Shown here piece by piece: positions 22,435-36,500 of a stretch of 64,000 nt of DNA. The notes under the pieces were generated by a model that was given only the letters and a program-made list of their open reading frames with translations, was not told the DNA's origin and ran no database searches. The DNA is from Crossaster papposus (lineage: Eukaryota; Echinodermata; Asteroidea; Velatida; Solasteridae), in assembly GCA_037893245.1 (NCBI GenBank), contig JBAIAA010000871.1:1-64000 (forward strand), in the 5' to 3' direction. The translations under genes were made by a program, and so were the position numbers. Position 1 is the stretch's first letter; every line of letters starts with the position of its first letter.

Positions 22435-24660
22435 GGGACAGAAATAAAAAAATTCAACTTGGGCTGACAATGTTGTTATCAGTGCAGTAGGATGTAGCTA
22501 TTTTTTTCTGAGCAAAATGACACCTCAATCATTCATATCGGCCAACAGGAAGTTGAATTACAGAATTTTTAAGTTTTATTATTCCAGAGATTGAGTAAAA
22601 TAATTCTTATTGCCAGCTTCGTTTTTAAAGACATAATTTATCTTGTTTATTTCAATAGAAACACACAAACAAAATAATAAACAAAGTAAAATGACTATAT
22701 TTGTATTAATATGTACTATGCACTTATTTTTGTGTTCAGTCAGAGATAATGAGTCTTCAAACCATATTGCATTATAACGAGTCGCATTTGGTATATCATT
22801 AAAATGTTGTTGCTATGGGAACAAAGGTAAATAAACAAATCAATTTTTATCTATACAGTTGCATGATAATTAACCAAATATTTATATAGTCATGTCGTAC
22901 ATCTAGTAATGAGTACAATGTTGTTGTTTTGGAATCTGTAGCATCGTTACTTTTCCATATATTACATGTTTAAATTGTTTACTAGTTGTTTACTAGTATC
23001 CAGGTAAACAAATTAGGTAAACAAATCTAAACATCTATATTTCAATATCTGAAGATGCTACAGTGTTACAATTTTGCCCAAGTATGATAAAAAACACAAG
23101 GATTGTAAAACACCTAAAACATTGGGAGGACAACACACAAATATCATTGTTAGTTACCATGGAAACGAAGTAAATCAATACAATTCAATAAAATTCAAAA
23201 TTTGCATACCACTTGCCAATATTATTAACTTGTATGGCTGTTATTGTATTGTACATGTCACATAGAACACTTGGTATTAATTAAGGGTTGGTATGGTCTT
23301 TACTTTACATGTAAATGCTTGTTATAGTTGTTTACCTGTTGTTTACAAGCCATTTAGGCATATAGCATACAGTATTAGGTAAACAAATTTAAACATCTAT
23401 ATTTCAATAACCAAAGGTGAAACAGAGCTGAAATTTTTGCCCATGAAAGATTATAACTATGAACACTGAATTGTACTCAAAACCAGAGTAGGCCTATAAT
23501 ACAATTGTTGGTTACCATACAGGTATAATTAGCATAACAGTAATTTTTCTATCTTTTTTTTCTTCTTCAGATTTCAAGTTGCAGACTTTGGAAAATCTGT
23601 CTATACTGTAACATACTATACTGTATATACAAAGTTAGACTGAAAAATGTCTCAACTGCAAAGAGCAAATTGTTTTAGCTATTTCATGTATGGTGTAAAT
23701 CGGTAAATGTTTACTTCAATTAGTAGTCACTCTTGTTTGCAAGACAATCTAATCGTGGTATGCAGCGAGCGCGTGGGCCGCCGATGCGGGCGCCCTCTAA
23801 CGTACGCCGTATCACGCAATGGCCTTGGCTGGATCGGATCAAATTATTAATTACAATTTATGTACATGTAATATGTTTTTTATTTGACCTAGAAATCTAC
23901 TTTATCAAAGGTTAGTCTCCTCAAAAAAGCAAGTCGTGTTGATTTACAGAGCTCTTATACGTCTGGACTGGATTTATTATAATCTAAATGACAATTTGTT
24001 TTAAAATTAGTTTTTACTCACCAACTGATGACGTGATGCGACACGGAATCTGCGCGCGTGACAACTGAAGCTAGCTAGCTATCACGTGATACGAGGTCAT
24101 TTCTCTGTGACATTCAATGGGACTCGACCATTTGTGGAAGGGGGAATTATCATTTTTTTGCGCAACGGAGCGCAGTATTAAACTATCGTCAGACCCTCTA
24201 AATCCAGGCGGTCCTATTTCTACGCATTTACATTTGACTTACGTTGGCAACACGCGCGCGTGCATGAGCGTTATGTGCGCAGATTACGGAGGGTCGAGGA
24301 TACATGTACTTTATCAATTATTGTCTCAGTCGCTGCGCTTAAACGCGAATAAATTATTTTCTGACGCACCTGCGCACCTGAAATAGAAACAATAAAATAC
24401 AATATTATTAGACCTGAATAGGAATTCCGCTTTACCACAGCAGCGCAGGGCAGGTTCAGCTCGGTGTGTGTGACTTCCTTCTTAATCCTCCATGGTGTGA
24501 CCATGGAGAAATAAGACAGTGTGACCATGGAGGGCTGCTCTTATTCCTCCATGGTGTGACTAGGTGGGGCATGTCAACTTTTGGTAATGAAGACGATTTA
24601 CTTACAAAGTCTCGTACATGATGTTTACGTCAAAAAGCGTGAATTTGCAAAGTACATGTA
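22435..24660. other. No recognisable gene
   Basis: AT-rich to 23700. A CpG-rich patch at 23750-24400 and a small repeat of CCATGGTGTGACCATGG near 24490-24560 follow. Open frames here lack domains and splice logic. Confidence 0.4.
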
Positions 24661-24666
24661 GCTTAC

Positions 24667-25816
24667 ACCTGGCAGAACCTCGCCCGCGATTCGGCTAGCC
24701 GCAGCCGTTTATAGAAATTTAGAATCTATGCGACAAAAGGAGGTGCTGATTTAAAACTAGATTTACAGATTAGATCAACAAATTTTCGAAAAAAGTACGG
24801 AAATTAATCCCCAATTAAAGATTAACTTCAACAATAACTACCAGCAAGACTATAAATAGTATTCTTAACACTTTTTTTCCCTCCAAAATTGCCATTATAT
24901 TAGTCGATTCCTCATTTTTAAGCGTTTCTCGCAACATATTACTTCCGAATCAATAAAATGCCGTCTTAAAAAAAAAAGTGTACCGCACATGTTTTGTAAA
25001 ATTAACGTTTTTACTTCATAAAGGTAATTGTCACGTTTGGAACGGATCGGCTTAGGCCAAAAAAAACCAAAAACATGTTTAGCGAAAACGTTGCTTCTTT
25101 AAGAGGCCGTTTGGAACGGAACGGTTTATTGGAATACGCCCTTGCTGAAATTAAGTGTGCCTATAGGAAGGTGACAATTACGATTATAAAGTAAAAACGT
25201 GATTTTTCCAAAACATGTGCGGTACACTTTTTTTTAAGACGGTGTTTTACTCGAAACATCAAATACTGCATTTTTCAGATGTTATCGAAAACGTTGCTTC
25301 TTTAAGAGGCCGTTTGGAACGGATCGGCTTATTGGAATACGCCCTTGCTGAAATTAAGTGTGCCCAGGAAGGTGATAATTAGGATAATGAAGTAAAAATA
25401 AGAATTTTACAAAACATGTGCGGTATGTACACTTTTTTTTAAGACGGCATTTTATTGATTCGGAAGTACCCGGTAATATGTTGCGAGAAACGCTTAAAAA
25501 TGAGGTTCTCTGGAATCGACTAATATAATGGCAATTTTGGAGGGAAAAAAAGTGTTAAGAATAATATTTATAGTCTTGCTGGTAGTTATTGTTGAAGTTA
25601 ATCTTTAATTGGGGATTAATTTCCGTACTTTTTTCGAACATTTGTTAATTTAATCTGTAAATCTAGTTTCAAATCAGCACCTCCTTTTGTCGCATGGATT
25701 CTAAATTTCTATAAACGGCTGCGGCCAGCCGAATCGCGGGCTGAATCGCGGGTTGAATCGAAGGCTAAATCGCGGGCTAAATCGCGTGTTGAATCGCGGG
25801 CTAGGTTCTGCCAGGT
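24667..25816. mobile_element. Foldback element, 1.15 kb, with internal direct repeats
   Basis: The left end ACCTGGCAGAACCT is mirrored by AGGTTCTGCCAGGT at the right. Arms of roughly 360-440 bp (24667-25030 and 25370-25816) pair nearly throughout. The middle holds two direct copies of a GAAAACGTTGCTTCTTTAAG unit, at 25086 and 25287. The right arm has a short GAATCGCGGGCT array (25731-25803) where the left has a single copy. No protein is encoded. Confidence 0.85.
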
Positions 25817-26217
25817 CCAAAGATACATTCGCTATTTTGTAACCCATGACGATCTGTAATTCCAGACACAAGGAAGACATAAGCAAGATTTTGGCTTCTT
25901 TCATCAGGTAAATATATGAAAAAAAATTGGTTGTAAAATGTTTCGCTTAATTGCAGGATAAATGGATACTAAACGTCAGTCGTATTGCAAATGAAGAACG
26001 TCGTACCGTACTTACTTGCCTGGCCCTGGTATTACAATTTTGACAATTAGTATACTATTACTAATAATACTATAGTACAGTAAGGTTTTCATGTAAAAAG
26101 TTATTCTTCCTTTAAAATGCTCAAACTATACGCCAAATGAAAGGTCTTGATGAAAGAAATACAAAGCTTTTTAAATCGAGAAAATTTGATATTTAGTTTT
26201 TGAGAAATCCTGTTTTA
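25817..26217. other. No recognisable gene
   Basis: Nothing supported. Confidence 0.5.
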
Positions 26218-26936
26218 TTTAATTAAGGCCGTTGCTATTCTTACGTGACCATAATGCTACGTACTTTTTCTATTCTTACGTGAGTTCCGGTAGCGCATGC
26301 GCAGTCCCTAGTTAATTGTATACAGTCCCTAGTTTTTCGTATACAGTCCCTAGTTTTTCGTATACACGACTTTTATACCTTTTTTTATAAGACCCTTTCT
26401 AGATGAGATTATTAACCAATAATTTTCGTTAATAACAAAAGGTTACGTAATGAAATAATACCAAAAAACAATAGAATTAACTTATTACACATACATACAA
26501 TAATAACCTATTCCTATTATTACCTACTGAACACTTACTACATGTACAAACTTAGCTATTGCCGTTGTTAGTTTTATAGTTCACTTTTTTGTCCACGACG
26601 AAGTCGCAGCTAGTTTTTTATGAAAAATGTCAAAATTTGAATACGAATGAAATGTAATGTGAATTTTTTACTATGTTTGCACAAAAATCTAAATTCCATC
26701 ACGGAATCATTTGAATAATTACATATTATGGTAAAAAAAATTGGACTAAATACCACAATGATATTTGTCAAAACAAATTTCCTGGGTGGTCTTCATACAT
26801 TCCGCGCGTATTGAGTTTCCCTTGTCTGTGTCGGGATTCAGGAACCAGTTAAATCATTAAAAAAATCATTAGTTAAAGAATAGAAAAAGTACGTAGTGTT
26901 ACGGTCACGTAAGAATAGCAACAGCTTTTAATTAAA
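26218..26936. mobile_element. MITE-like element with about 60-bp inverted ends
   Basis: GTTGCTATTCTTACGTGACC near 26230 and its complement near 26905 lie inside longer matching ends bounded by TTTAATTAA and TTAATTAAA. Near 26300-26366 a GTCCCTAGTTTTTCGTATACA phrase repeats about three times. Confidence 0.8.
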
Positions 26937-27218
26937 TACACCCCATTCAATGAAGTGGGACCCTACATGAGGGGTCAGTTAATAAAGTACTCATAACAAA
27001 ATTGTTTGGAGGTAGACCGTGCAGCAGTATGGGAGTAATAGTCTGTTATTTGTTCATGGTTTCTATTGTTCAACGGCGGTTAACCTGTAAAAACCCTCTA
27101 TCTATAGGGCTCCGCCCTGCGGGTGTCGGGAGCCCCATATAGTTCTATAACCACTACCACCATGCCACCACTGACTACCTAGCCCATAGAGCTATATTAA
27201 ATTACTATAGCTCTATGA

Positions 27219-27289
27219 CCAGGGCCCAATTTCACGGCGCTGCTTAACAGAAAATGTGTGCTTAGCAGCGCCGTGAAATTGGGCCCTGG
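27219..27289. repeat. Perfect 71-bp hairpin
   Basis: CCAGGGCCCAATTTCACGGC and onward pairs with the closing half through a stem of about 28 bp, with a loop of about 14. It resembles the ends of the MITE at 28072 (TGGCCCAATTTC), so it is probably a minimal MITE. It could also fold as RNA. Confidence 0.8.
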
Positions 27290-27576
27290 CCCTAGAACTA
27301 CATGTAGGGCAAAACCGGAAATCTATTGTCTATTGAAAAACAAAAGAGGGCGCTGTCCAATCGAAGGTAATTTTGGTTTTGTGTAAATATGAGAGCGATT
27401 GGTGTCTTCTCAGCATGCAGCCACAGTACAGCTTGTGCCATGTCATGAAACAGTCACTGCACCGCGCGCTTATTGTTTACGACACAGTCGATGTACATTT
27501 TGACCTGTGACATCACAGACATCCAAAACATGCAAAAGCAAATGTATTTGAAATGGCATTTTTTTGTTCTCCTTAG

Positions 27577-30500
27577 GTCAAAGAACTTCAGATTAACTAG
27601 TTAGAAGACCGATCATAAGCATGAATCTATCATCGTCGGCAAAAAAGAAGCGGGGGTTCCACATGAAGGAGTCGGAGCTGATGTGCAAGAATGGCTGCGG
27701 TTTTTATGGCAACGTAGCTTGGCAGGGCTACTGTTCCAAGTGTTGGCGTGAGGTGTGCCAAAAGTCTCGGCAAGCCCAGATAGAGAGCGACGCTTTGCTT
27801 GCTCGCAAGTAGGTGTTCTGTGTTACAAATATAGTAATCAACCAATCATTAGGCTCATCCCACTGCACACACGGTTATTAAACAAAACACGTCTACAATG
27901 CCGCACTCAGCCACTCTATGCATACATTGTATGACGTCATTGGAGTGGCCCTAGCTAAATGGTTCAACCTACAGTATAACATGTAAAAAGGGGCAGTTTC
28001 ATGGCTCAATTTCATAGAGCTGCTTAATCACACACGTTTGCATAAAGCACATAAACCCTTGCTTTGCAAAATGGCCCAATTTCTTGGCTCTGCTAAGCAT
28101 AGAATTCTGCGCTTACAATTGCCATTTTGTGCCTTACCGCGCGAGCAGAAATGTTTGTGCTAACCATGCACGTACATGTAAGCACAGAATCCTTAGTTAC
28201 GAGATGTACACATGCGCAGAAGCCAACATTCTTCGCTAACGTGTGAAATACGCTTACCGTAAGCACAGAATTTTCTGCTTTAGTAAGCCGTGATTTTTTG
28301 CTAACGGTAAGCAGAGCCAAGAAAGTGGACCCAGATGAGACGAAGGCGAAATTTCATGTGACTGTTTTGCTAACCTACATGTACATGTAACAACAGCTTA
28401 ATACCAATCACAAACTGAAACAGTGTACATTACATAGAGTTGTGGCTGGTAAGCTGGTTTTACTGAGCAATTGTTTGATGTTTTGGTGTTTTTTTGTGCT
28501 TAACCGTAACGCTTTCACACGCAGCGCAATGCATTAGGTGGAAATAAACTAACACAGTGATTTTCTTTCTAATAATTTCTGGGGACAACACTGGGTATAC
28601 AGTGTTTATCAATATCTGTCAAGGGCAAAACTTTATATATTATTTCATCTTATGAAACATTTGTTTTCTGTATATACCCGCTGCTATTAAGATTCGAACA
28701 AGCCAGTTGACCCCGGCTAGCTTAGTCTTGGCCAAGACCAAGCTAGCCCGTTCATTTGTTCCGCGGCGCGCCGTCCGTATTATCTGGGATCATTGAGGGC
28801 GCCCTTTATTATCGCCATAATTCCTGGATCTCTTCCAGTAGCTTGGTCTTGGCGCATCGGTCACGTGAACCCGGAAAATTCCGAGGACATTCCAAGCATA
28901 GCTCAAATAGCTACTCGCCCCCGCATGCGCACTAAGTCGTTTTTGTTTAATGTGGCGTTCGATTATTATAGTCTGGTTCCCAGACCAAATATTTCTGACT
29001 ATTTGTGATTTTTCATTTATTATTTAGCCGTTAATGTCACGTGACCAACAACTGGAGGAATTGCTTAACGTTCGCGATGTTCGAGTGTTTCCAGGTTTTT
29101 ATAAAATAAAACTCACATTAGCAAAGGTCAACACCAGACGAAATGCCTAAGACTATCACAGTCATTGTAGTCATTGTGCTATTTTTTTGGAAAGAGCCGT
29201 TAGAATTTGAATTGTTGCGTCGTCATAGCTACGCTGCTTGTATCATCGCGTCATTATCTATTTGTTGTCGCCGGCGGCTACCTGACCTACACTACAATTT
29301 AGACGTATAGCCAAATGTGGTTTCTTACACGTCCGGTCAGGTAGCAGCCGGCGACAACAAAATAGATAATGACGCGATACAAGCAGCGTAGCTATGACGA
29401 CGCAACAATTCAAATTCTAACGGCTCTTTCCAAAAAAAATAGCACAATGACTACAATGACTGTGATAGTCTTAGGCATTTCGTCTGGTGTTGACCTTTGC
29501 TAATGTGAGTTTTATTTTATAAAAACCTGGAAACACTCGAACATCGCGAACGTTAAGCAATTCCTCCAGTTGTTGGTCACGTGACATTAACGGCTAAATA
29601 ATAAATGAAAAATCACAAATAGTCAGAAATATTTGGTCTGGGAACCAGACTATAATAATCGAACGCCACATTAAACAAAAACGACTTAGTGCGCATGCGG
29701 GGGCGAGTAGCTATTTGAGCTATGCTTGGAATGTCCTCGGAATTTTCCGGGTTCACGTGACCGATGCGCCAAGACCAAGCTACTGGAAGAGATCCAGGAT
29801 TATGGATTATGGCGATAATAAAGGGCGCCCTCAATGATCCCAGATATTACGGACGGCGCGCCGCGGAACAAATGAACGGGCTAGCTTGGTCTTGGCCAAG
29901 ACTACGGCTAGCTCGGTAGTCGAGTGGTAATACATGTTCACTAGAAAGCAGGAGGTTATGGCTTAGAGTCCTAACCGAGTGATATTTTTTTTAACCAGTT
30001 CGCGTCGGATGCCGTGTGTACACTTAAAGTTTTTTTGGAATTCAAAACATGACAGATAAACACGTCACGAGTAAGGTCGGAAATATGTGTCAGTGACCGG
30101 CTCACAGCGAGCAAAGCTGGAAATATCAGGGTGTTCCATCCACAGATGCTGGCCTGAACCCGTCTCGGATCGAGGTTTGCGAGGTTTGTCAATGTCAAAA
30201 TAATCTTGGTGCAAACTGGCTAATAATTTTTAAGAAAAACACTAAATATAATACAGTATTAATAAAAATACTTTGGTGAAGGGCAGAACTCCATATTGAA
30301 TGAATTCATCCAGTTTATATCTAGTAAACTACACATTTATTGATCTTTTGTGTTCTGAAGAATTGCGGACAGCGAGCGTACCCAGTCGCTTCAGCCCGCT
30401 CCAGGCCAGAGCAATGAGCCACTCACCTTTGATAAGTTTGAGGAGAAGAAGAAACAACAGTCCTCCACCCGTAGCAAAGCGGTCAAGACATTCTTTGGTA

Positions 30501-33500
30501 AAACTGCCAAGAGTCCAAACAAGGGTAAGATACCGGTACTTGTAGATGCTTACAGCAAGGGTGTGCATTTACGAGTAGTTTGGGAACCGGATACCTGATT
30601 GGAAAAAAAACACGGGTACCTGTTAACCAGTAAATACAACATTTTACATGTTGGGAAATGTGTGGTGGTCGGAAAAAGAGAAAATTCCGCCAGTTTGGGT
30701 CAGGGAATACATGAGTGCAGGGCGGGTTTTCCGGCACCGACCACCGTGGGCAGAACCCTGCGTGTACGCAGAGTTGGTTGCGGCATAATTCAATGCACAC
30801 TGGCCTCTACATTTCCGACCCCAATGACATATATATCTAAATTGGCATTAGCAAAGGTCCTTACCAATATTAAATTGTGAAATAAGCTGATAAATGTCCC
30901 CTAATTTTAGGCATCGTCATCATCTCGACTGGGATCTTGAGTTGCCACAGTTGCCAGTTGAGCCTCAAGAAGACAAATCTTGTCGGTCGGTCTGTTATAG
31001 ACCCAAACCCGGATCTTGACTTGCACTGAACGGACATGCCAATCCTCCCCGGGGCAGGTGGCTACCATGAGACTCAATGGCAGTTACAATATCTCTAACT
31101 TGAGGGTTAAACCATTTCTGGCGATGTTGCAGTGTTGGGAGTTATCATTTAACCAGCGAGATCAGAAGACATTTGCACGGTATTGGACCTGTCGCCATTG
31201 TCTCTTGTAGAGATCCTTCTTAACAAAGTGCCCAGGTGGTAGTCAGACCAGACCGCAGGAGTACTAGGTAGTTAGGTGTGAGTGGTGCAGGATCGTCAGA
31301 CAGCTTGGTTATTGGACTTCCAATTACGATCCTCTTCGATCAGGGTGGACAGTCCTTCATCAGATCACGAGTTTGGAACGGATCGAGTCTGATTGTCCTG
31401 CTAGTTGGTGACAATTCGCCATTGGTCGTCTGTCCAACGGTTGCTAACATTGCAAGCCTTTTTGCGCTAACAATTGTGACATCGATAGCATGTTGAACGC
31501 TCGTCGAAGTCCAGGGTATTTGGAGATCCTCCACAAGATCTACATGTGGACCATCGAAAACATTTTTGCTTCGATTTAGCGTCGGACATTGCTGAAAATT
31601 ACTGTTGGAAATAGAGGCTTGTTTGGATATGATGTGTACTTCGCGGAGAGCAAGATAAAAAGCGTGCAGTTCGTAACTCATCGGTACATGTAAGTTGCTG
31701 GTGAAGGAGACTTAAGGATACAGCGAGCGGCTCATACATGTATCTGGCGCTCCCATACTCCGCTCGTATGCGAAGCAGCTGGTGGATTGAAAATCCACTG
31801 GATTTCATGTTGGTTCAAATAACACTGGATTCAGTGTTAGTTCCACTCCTCTAATGCTTGACAAAGTTCAGAGTGGAATATGGCGGGTTCTCCACGACGA
31901 CTTATAAAGCGCTGGAAGGCATTAAGAACGAATCAGTGTCCAGACATTGGCAAACTTCTATGTAGATTGCTCTGGTGGTGAGGCAGGTGAACAGGCAGCC
32001 GTATTTTTTCACCTCACTATATGCGCTCTCTTTAACAGGAAGGGGCCAAAGCTCAGTTGACACATACGTGGGTGAATGGCAGTGTACTTTGGTAGATCTG
32101 CCATCATCTGAATTTCAGGGGCTACCTTTCTCTTCTTGCAATCTATGCAGCGACGAAGAACACGCTTGACTGCCACACGCCCCTTTATAATCCAGTACCT
32201 CTGGCGAAGTTCGGCCAGGATTCTTTCAGTCCCGGAATGTCTAACTGACGATGGTATTACTCCCTTTGTGTTTATTTAGTAAGATTCATGGGTAATAAGC
32301 CTCAGCATTTGTGAGGCTGCCACCAATGCACAGGATTTGCTCACATGGGAGCTCCTCTATTGGTGTTTGCGCCACAATGTCACGCTTTCAGCAGTTCACC
32401 TCCCGAGCAAGGAAAACGTCGCTGCCGACGCCCTTTTCAGGGGCTGGATCCTCCCAACAGAGTGGACACTGCAGCCGCAGGTCGCTCAGTCACTATTCTT
32501 GCTGATCGACAGACAAGAAGTTTGCTTCACGGGTCAATTACCGGTCTACTGCGCGATTGGCCCTGACCCCTGCACGTGGCAAACGGATGCACTGACAATT
32601 CGGTGGGACAGGCTACTTGCGTATGCCTTCCCCCCGTTCTTCCTCAGTCCTCTAGTGCTGAACAAACTAGAGCAAGAGGACTGCACGGTCTTTCTTATAG
32701 CTCCATTCTGGCCTTATATCTGGCCTTGAATTTGGTATTATTCAATGGGTATTAGCTCTCATAGTCTTAGTGTATGTTGACAGCTAAATACATCAAAGTG
32801 CACCAGACTTTTTAACCTGATGCACTGCACTGCGTCTGGCAGGGTAAGGGTTAAAGATTTCAGAATGATAATCATGAAACTTTACATTACGTTTGTGATG
32901 TTGCAGAAATGGTTGGCCTGCATCCTTCGTTGGAGCGCAAGCACAGTACAGAGAGCCAGAAGGCCATGGGCGACTTCATGGAGTTCCTAAAGATGTTGAA
33001 CCGTCCCGCAGCCCAGGACCTCAACAAGCAGTGTCGGATCTTTGTTGAGAAGATCCAGAGGTCTACCAACCTCAACATAGATGAGCAGTCAGAGATGGTG
33101 CAGGACTTTTACGCCGCCATGGGTGAACGCATCAAAACTCATGTATTGTTCAAAGGTAAACTCATGCAAGGTAAATATCCTGTTTCTGTGTCTTTGCTGG
33201 ACTAGCTGTAAACATCACCGCGATCATCATCTGCTTCAAGACATTGTTTACAGCTGCTGTCCAAACTTTCCATTTAAGCAAAGCAAGTACACCTTTGTTG
33301 TCAATGTCATCAATACAAGCGTAAATCTGTGACCATATCCGACAAACAGGGGTAGAGTTGAGTCTGTCAAAAGTCCAGTCACAGGTACATGTACAGTTGA
33401 TGAACAGTTACACAGGAATAACTTACCAAAGTGCATGTGAACAGCACATGTAGTAGTTGTCTTGTGGAGACTTGTGACGAAATTGTCCTTAAAACTGTTT

Positions 33501-36500
33501 TCCCGATTGTCAGGTTTTCTTTGCATTCGAAAAGGACACTCTACAACTCTAGGCTTATTGTCAGGTTTAACAAATTGCAGAATTTAATTCCAAAAAATCA
33601 AATGAGCCACTTATTAACCTTGCTGGTACAGTAAACATTGAAATGTGCGACCAGGCATCCCAACAAAACTACAGACAGAAGAACGTGTAAAGCACAGTCA
33701 AAAAAAAAATTGTTAGATTTTGTTTTATTCAGTGTGATTATGTGGTTTTCAAAAAATCATAATGAGGATTTTGGAGGATTGACTTTTTTCAATCCCCAGA
33801 ATCCTCATTGCAGTTTTGGAGGATTAAAAAAAAATGAGGATTTTGGAGAATTGAGGCACATGATGTTGTTTCAAGTGTGGAGGATTTCTGAGGATTGAGG
33901 CTAGATGGGGTTTTAAAAAAATGCGGTTTTAAAAAAAATGAGGATTTTTGAGGATTGAGGATGGTTGCTAGCAAAAAGGACCTAGGGGGTTAGGGTTAAG
34001 ATACAAGCTGTCAATGTTAGTTCACTTCAAGTTCAGAAAAATCATTCTGGTTCACAACATACATCATACAGTGCTCAAAAAAAGTATCATGCAACATTTC
34101 ATAGCTACATGTATTGGATATAAATGGAAAGCTGACAGCAATGAGCAAGTTCGGATGCTACTGAGCTAGTTACTTTTGTCAATTTTTGATTCAACTTTAT
34201 GCATCTAGTCGGTCGATTAAGACAAATTTAATTTATTAACAAAGCAAAATGTTGGCACGTCATTTTAATTTGTTTTCAGTTAATTTAGTGCAATAAATAT
34301 CTTATTGCAAAGAGTTATTGTCATTGGAGAAATTTATTGATTTATACATTGGTATTATTGATTTTTGTTTAAGTGCATGATGAAGAAAGAGAAAAAGAAA
34401 TTTCAAATCTCAAAATGACCTCCTTTCCAGTGCTTTGTTTTGAATACTTTTATATTTCCAGACTTTCCAGTATATATTTCCTAGCTGGAACAGACTATTC
34501 ATTAAGTCATTGCTATTCATTAGGTCATTGTTTCACAGCAAATGTGCAAATAATTATGTAGAACCTTGCCACTCGTAATGCAACCCCCTTTTGCCCTGTT
34601 AAAGGTAGTATACACCATTTGCGGATATCAAAAATATTTACTACCGAATTATTAAGAAATATCTTACTCATTTGAAAGTAAATAATGATTCTATGCATCC
34701 AGCAAAATAATTGCGCTAGATATCCTGTAATTATTCCGACAAATAAAATTTGTTCGACGATCGCAAAATTTCAAAGATAAATAACAAAGATAACATAAGA
34801 ATAACTGTTCGACGCCGGTTGAAAACAAACGCTGTTTTTCGTGCTTTTCTCGGCATCCATGATTGTAAAACTTCGGACAGGTCAGTTAAACGATTTTTAC
34901 TATAAAATCCAACCCCCCAAATCTACCCATTTATGATAAATCAAGCAATTACCAATGGTGTATCCTACCATTAACTACTAAAGTTATAGTTTGAACTGAC
35001 AAGACTACAAAAGCAAAGTCAATTTTGTGTATGACCTCAACAATTAAAGTTTCATTGTGATGTTCGCTGTCGGCCTGAGGAAATGTACATCAAGCACAAA
35101 CAAACCTTGGCCTTTATGATTTGACTACAGATCCATGGAGCAAAATTTGCTGAAAGGGCAACAATACCTTTTGCAGCTATCTAAAAAGGAACCAAACAAA
35201 ATACTGTTGAAAATATTACTTGTTGTAAAGATATGATTCTAAACCTTCTGTGAAATTATTCTGTCTGGCTTGCTGCCATTTCTAAGGAAATAACCAAAGA
35301 ATACAATTTCCAAATAATATGCGTCTCAGAGACGCACTTTGGAATTCCCGCAAATAGTGCCCGTAAGTGTTTAAAGGTAGGATACATCGTTGGTAATTGC
35401 TTGAATTATCATAAATAGGTAGATTTTTGGTGCTGTATTTCATAGTAAATATCGTTTAACTGACCTGTCCGAAGTTTTAAAATCATGGATGCCGAGAAAA
35501 GCACGAAAAACAGCGTTTGTTTTTAACCGGCGTCGAGCAGTTATTCTTAGGTTGTTTGTGTTTTTTTCGCGATCGCCGTCCGGCGATCGTGAAAATTTTT
35601 CTTTATAAAATTAAATTTTTCAGAATAATTACAGGAAATCTATCGCAATCATTTTGCTAGATGCCTAGAATCACTATTTACTTTCAGATGAGTAAGATAT
35701 TTCCTAATAATTTGGTAGTAAATTGTTTCGATATTTGCAAATGGTGTATCCTACCTTTAAACAACTCGCAGCCCACGCGTGGGCGCTATTATTGGTCTGT
35801 TCAGTGCGTGACTTGTGAACCTCTGGCTGATTGAGCTAGCAATTCAATTAAAAAAAATTAAAATGAAATTAAAATCTGAGAATATTGTTTTCTTAAAATA
35901 TACGGCATTCACAGAGCTAAACAATTCATCGGGTTGTTTGTCAAGCACCCTTCTCTATATTTTGAGCACATTCAGTGCTTCAAACAATAAAAATGCACAA
36001 CCTACAATTGGTATATTGTCTCTTTAAATTGCTCTTGAAATTCTTTACTGTCAAATGACAGGGTCATCACAAGATCAGTTGGAAGGGATGCTAGACAACG
36101 TAGAGAAGGTCATCATGACCCGGTTGTACCGCACGCTGTTCTGCCCGCCGTATACGGATGACGAGCAGAAGGACCTAGCTGTCCAGAATCGCATCCGACG
36201 TCTGCGATGGATCATGCCCGCAATGCTGGACGCAGTCATTGATGAGAGCAATCCCAGGGTGAGAGAGCTGATTGAGAGGGCCCAAACAGGTGGGTATTGT
36301 TAAGTCTGGAATATTGCAAGCAAGTCCAGGGTCCATTTTTAGGGAGGTGATAAGCATTGAACATTGTAAAGCACATAATATTTTGCATGGATCTAGTTGA
36401 CCTACGGTTTCGTATGTCATTCCTTGGAGTGATTTGCAGTACCATGTAAAACCTATAAAAAATAGTTTTTTAAGGCGACTTTTAAAGTACGTTGGAGTGT

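Noticed and set aside
22074..22457. Minus-strand frame of repeated Phe-Glu-Asn / Phe-Ala-Asn
   Set aside because: Translation of a 9-bp minisatellite with no promoter, splice site or domain; the overlapping second frame is equally open.
28793..29834. Two nearly identical 70-73-residue proteins on opposite strands
   Set aside because: They arise because one open stretch is present in both arms of the foldback; no domain and no start or splice support.
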